Source of the DNA: Chloroflexota bacterium
GTDB lineage: Bacteria > Chloroflexota > Dehalococcoidia > GIF9 > AB-539-J10
Direction of reading: 5' to 3'
Length of the DNA: 5,590 nucleotides
Assembly (NCBI GenBank): GCA_030604285.1
Contig: JAUVWD010000057.1
Location: 1 to 5,590, forward strand
Position numbers and translations under genes: made by a program. Shown piece by piece: positions 5,443 to 5,590 of the stretch (position 1 is its first letter; each line of letters opens with the position of its first letter). The notes beneath the pieces were generated by a model that had not been told where the DNA came from, did no database searches, and saw only the letters and a list, made by a program, of their open reading frames with translations.

Positions 5443-5589
5443 TTATGGCAAGGCATGACGGACCAGGCGATGAACCGATCGGATTACATCTGCTATGAAT
5501 CCACCAGCTAGACGTAGCAAGGTGTTGTCAGTATTGTCATCAAGTATTGATAGGTATCTCAAAGGTAATATAACGAGGTTGTGGAAATG
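5443..5589 (-). CDS. Possible C-terminal end of a convergent gene entering from the right edge (unrecognised)
   Basis: A minus-strand frame is open from the window edge through 48 codons to a TAA at 5445-5443, directly abutting the dehydrogenase stop codon on the other strand. The predicted residues include LDDNTDNTLLRLAGGF and end in RLVRHALP. I recognise no family. An open run this short can occur by chance, so this is only a candidate. If it is not real, this 148-nt tail is plain intergenic DNA with no clear terminator. Confidence 0.2.
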   Translation of the reverse strand, partial: HFHNLVILPLRYLSILDDNTDNTLLRLAGGFIADVIRSVHRLVRHALP

Positions 5590-5590
5590 G
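5575..5590 (+). other. Possible start of a next plus-strand gene at the window edge
   Basis: GAGG (5575-5578) lies 8 nt before an ATG at 5587-5589, which could be the ribosome binding site and start of a gene following the dehydrogenase. Only one codon is visible. It conflicts with the minus-strand open frame over the same bases, and neither can be confirmed. Confidence 0.2.

Noticed and set aside
5443..5590. Rho-independent terminator after the dehydrogenase
   Set aside because: No GC-rich hairpin followed by a T-run is present on either strand. The repeated AGTATTG (5530-5536 and 5543-5549) is too short to mean anything.
1..5590. CRISPR arrays, tRNA or rRNA genes, insertion sequences and attachment sites
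   Set aside because: No regularly spaced repeats, cloverleaf-type sequences, transposase motifs or terminal inverted repeats were seen on reading both strands.

Overview
This 5.6 kb window is an acyl-CoA metabolism locus from a prokaryote, most likely an anaerobic or facultative bacterium that degrades carboxylic or fatty acids. The base composition is moderate. Shine-Dalgarno sequences are strong, and GTG or TTG starts occur. The gene families are typical of Desulfobacterota, Chloroflexota (Dehalococcoidia) and syntrophic Firmicutes, but nothing here fixes the phylum. Archaeal relatives also carry thiolase/DUF35 pairs and split mutases, although the synthetase and the -10/-35 promoter candidates look bacterial.

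Layout. Five genes on the minus strand read leftward as one probable operon: (1) a cobalamin-binding small subunit of an acyl-CoA mutase (4060-3656), (2) an AMP-forming acyl-CoA synthetase (3532-1970), (3) a DUF35 zinc-ribbon/OB-fold protein (1950-1534), (4) an SCP2-type thiolase (1523-357), and (5) the N-terminal part of a methylmalonyl-CoA-mutase-family large subunit (347 to the left edge). Genes 2 to 5 are separated by 19 nt or less. Genes 1 and 2 are 123 nt apart. A divergent acyl-CoA dehydrogenase lies on the plus strand (4303-5442). The 242-nt region between the divergent genes holds a candidate promoter for each direction and a symmetric, operator-like dyad just downstream of the plus-strand -10. 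The last 148 nt contain no recognisable gene, only a minus-strand open frame entering from the right edge and a possible plus-strand start at the very end.

How the genes may work together (inference): the synthetase activates an acid to its CoA thioester. The split B12-dependent mutase rearranges a branched or substituted acyl-CoA. The dehydrogenase introduces the alpha,beta double bond. The thiolase with its DUF35 partner cleaves (or forms) the C-C bond. The substrate cannot be fixed; methylmalonyl-, isobutyryl-, 2-hydroxyisobutyryl- and pivalyl-type rearrangements are all possible.

Most notable: the mutase large-subunit frame is interrupted by an in-frame TGA (27-29), while mutase-like sequence continues in the same frame to the window edge. 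It is therefore a nonsense mutation, a sequencing error or, less likely, a recoded codon. The same subunit also differs from the reference methylmalonyl-CoA mutase at several positions of the substrate/CoA-binding segment. No CRISPR array, tRNA, rRNA, insertion sequence or convincing terminator was seen.
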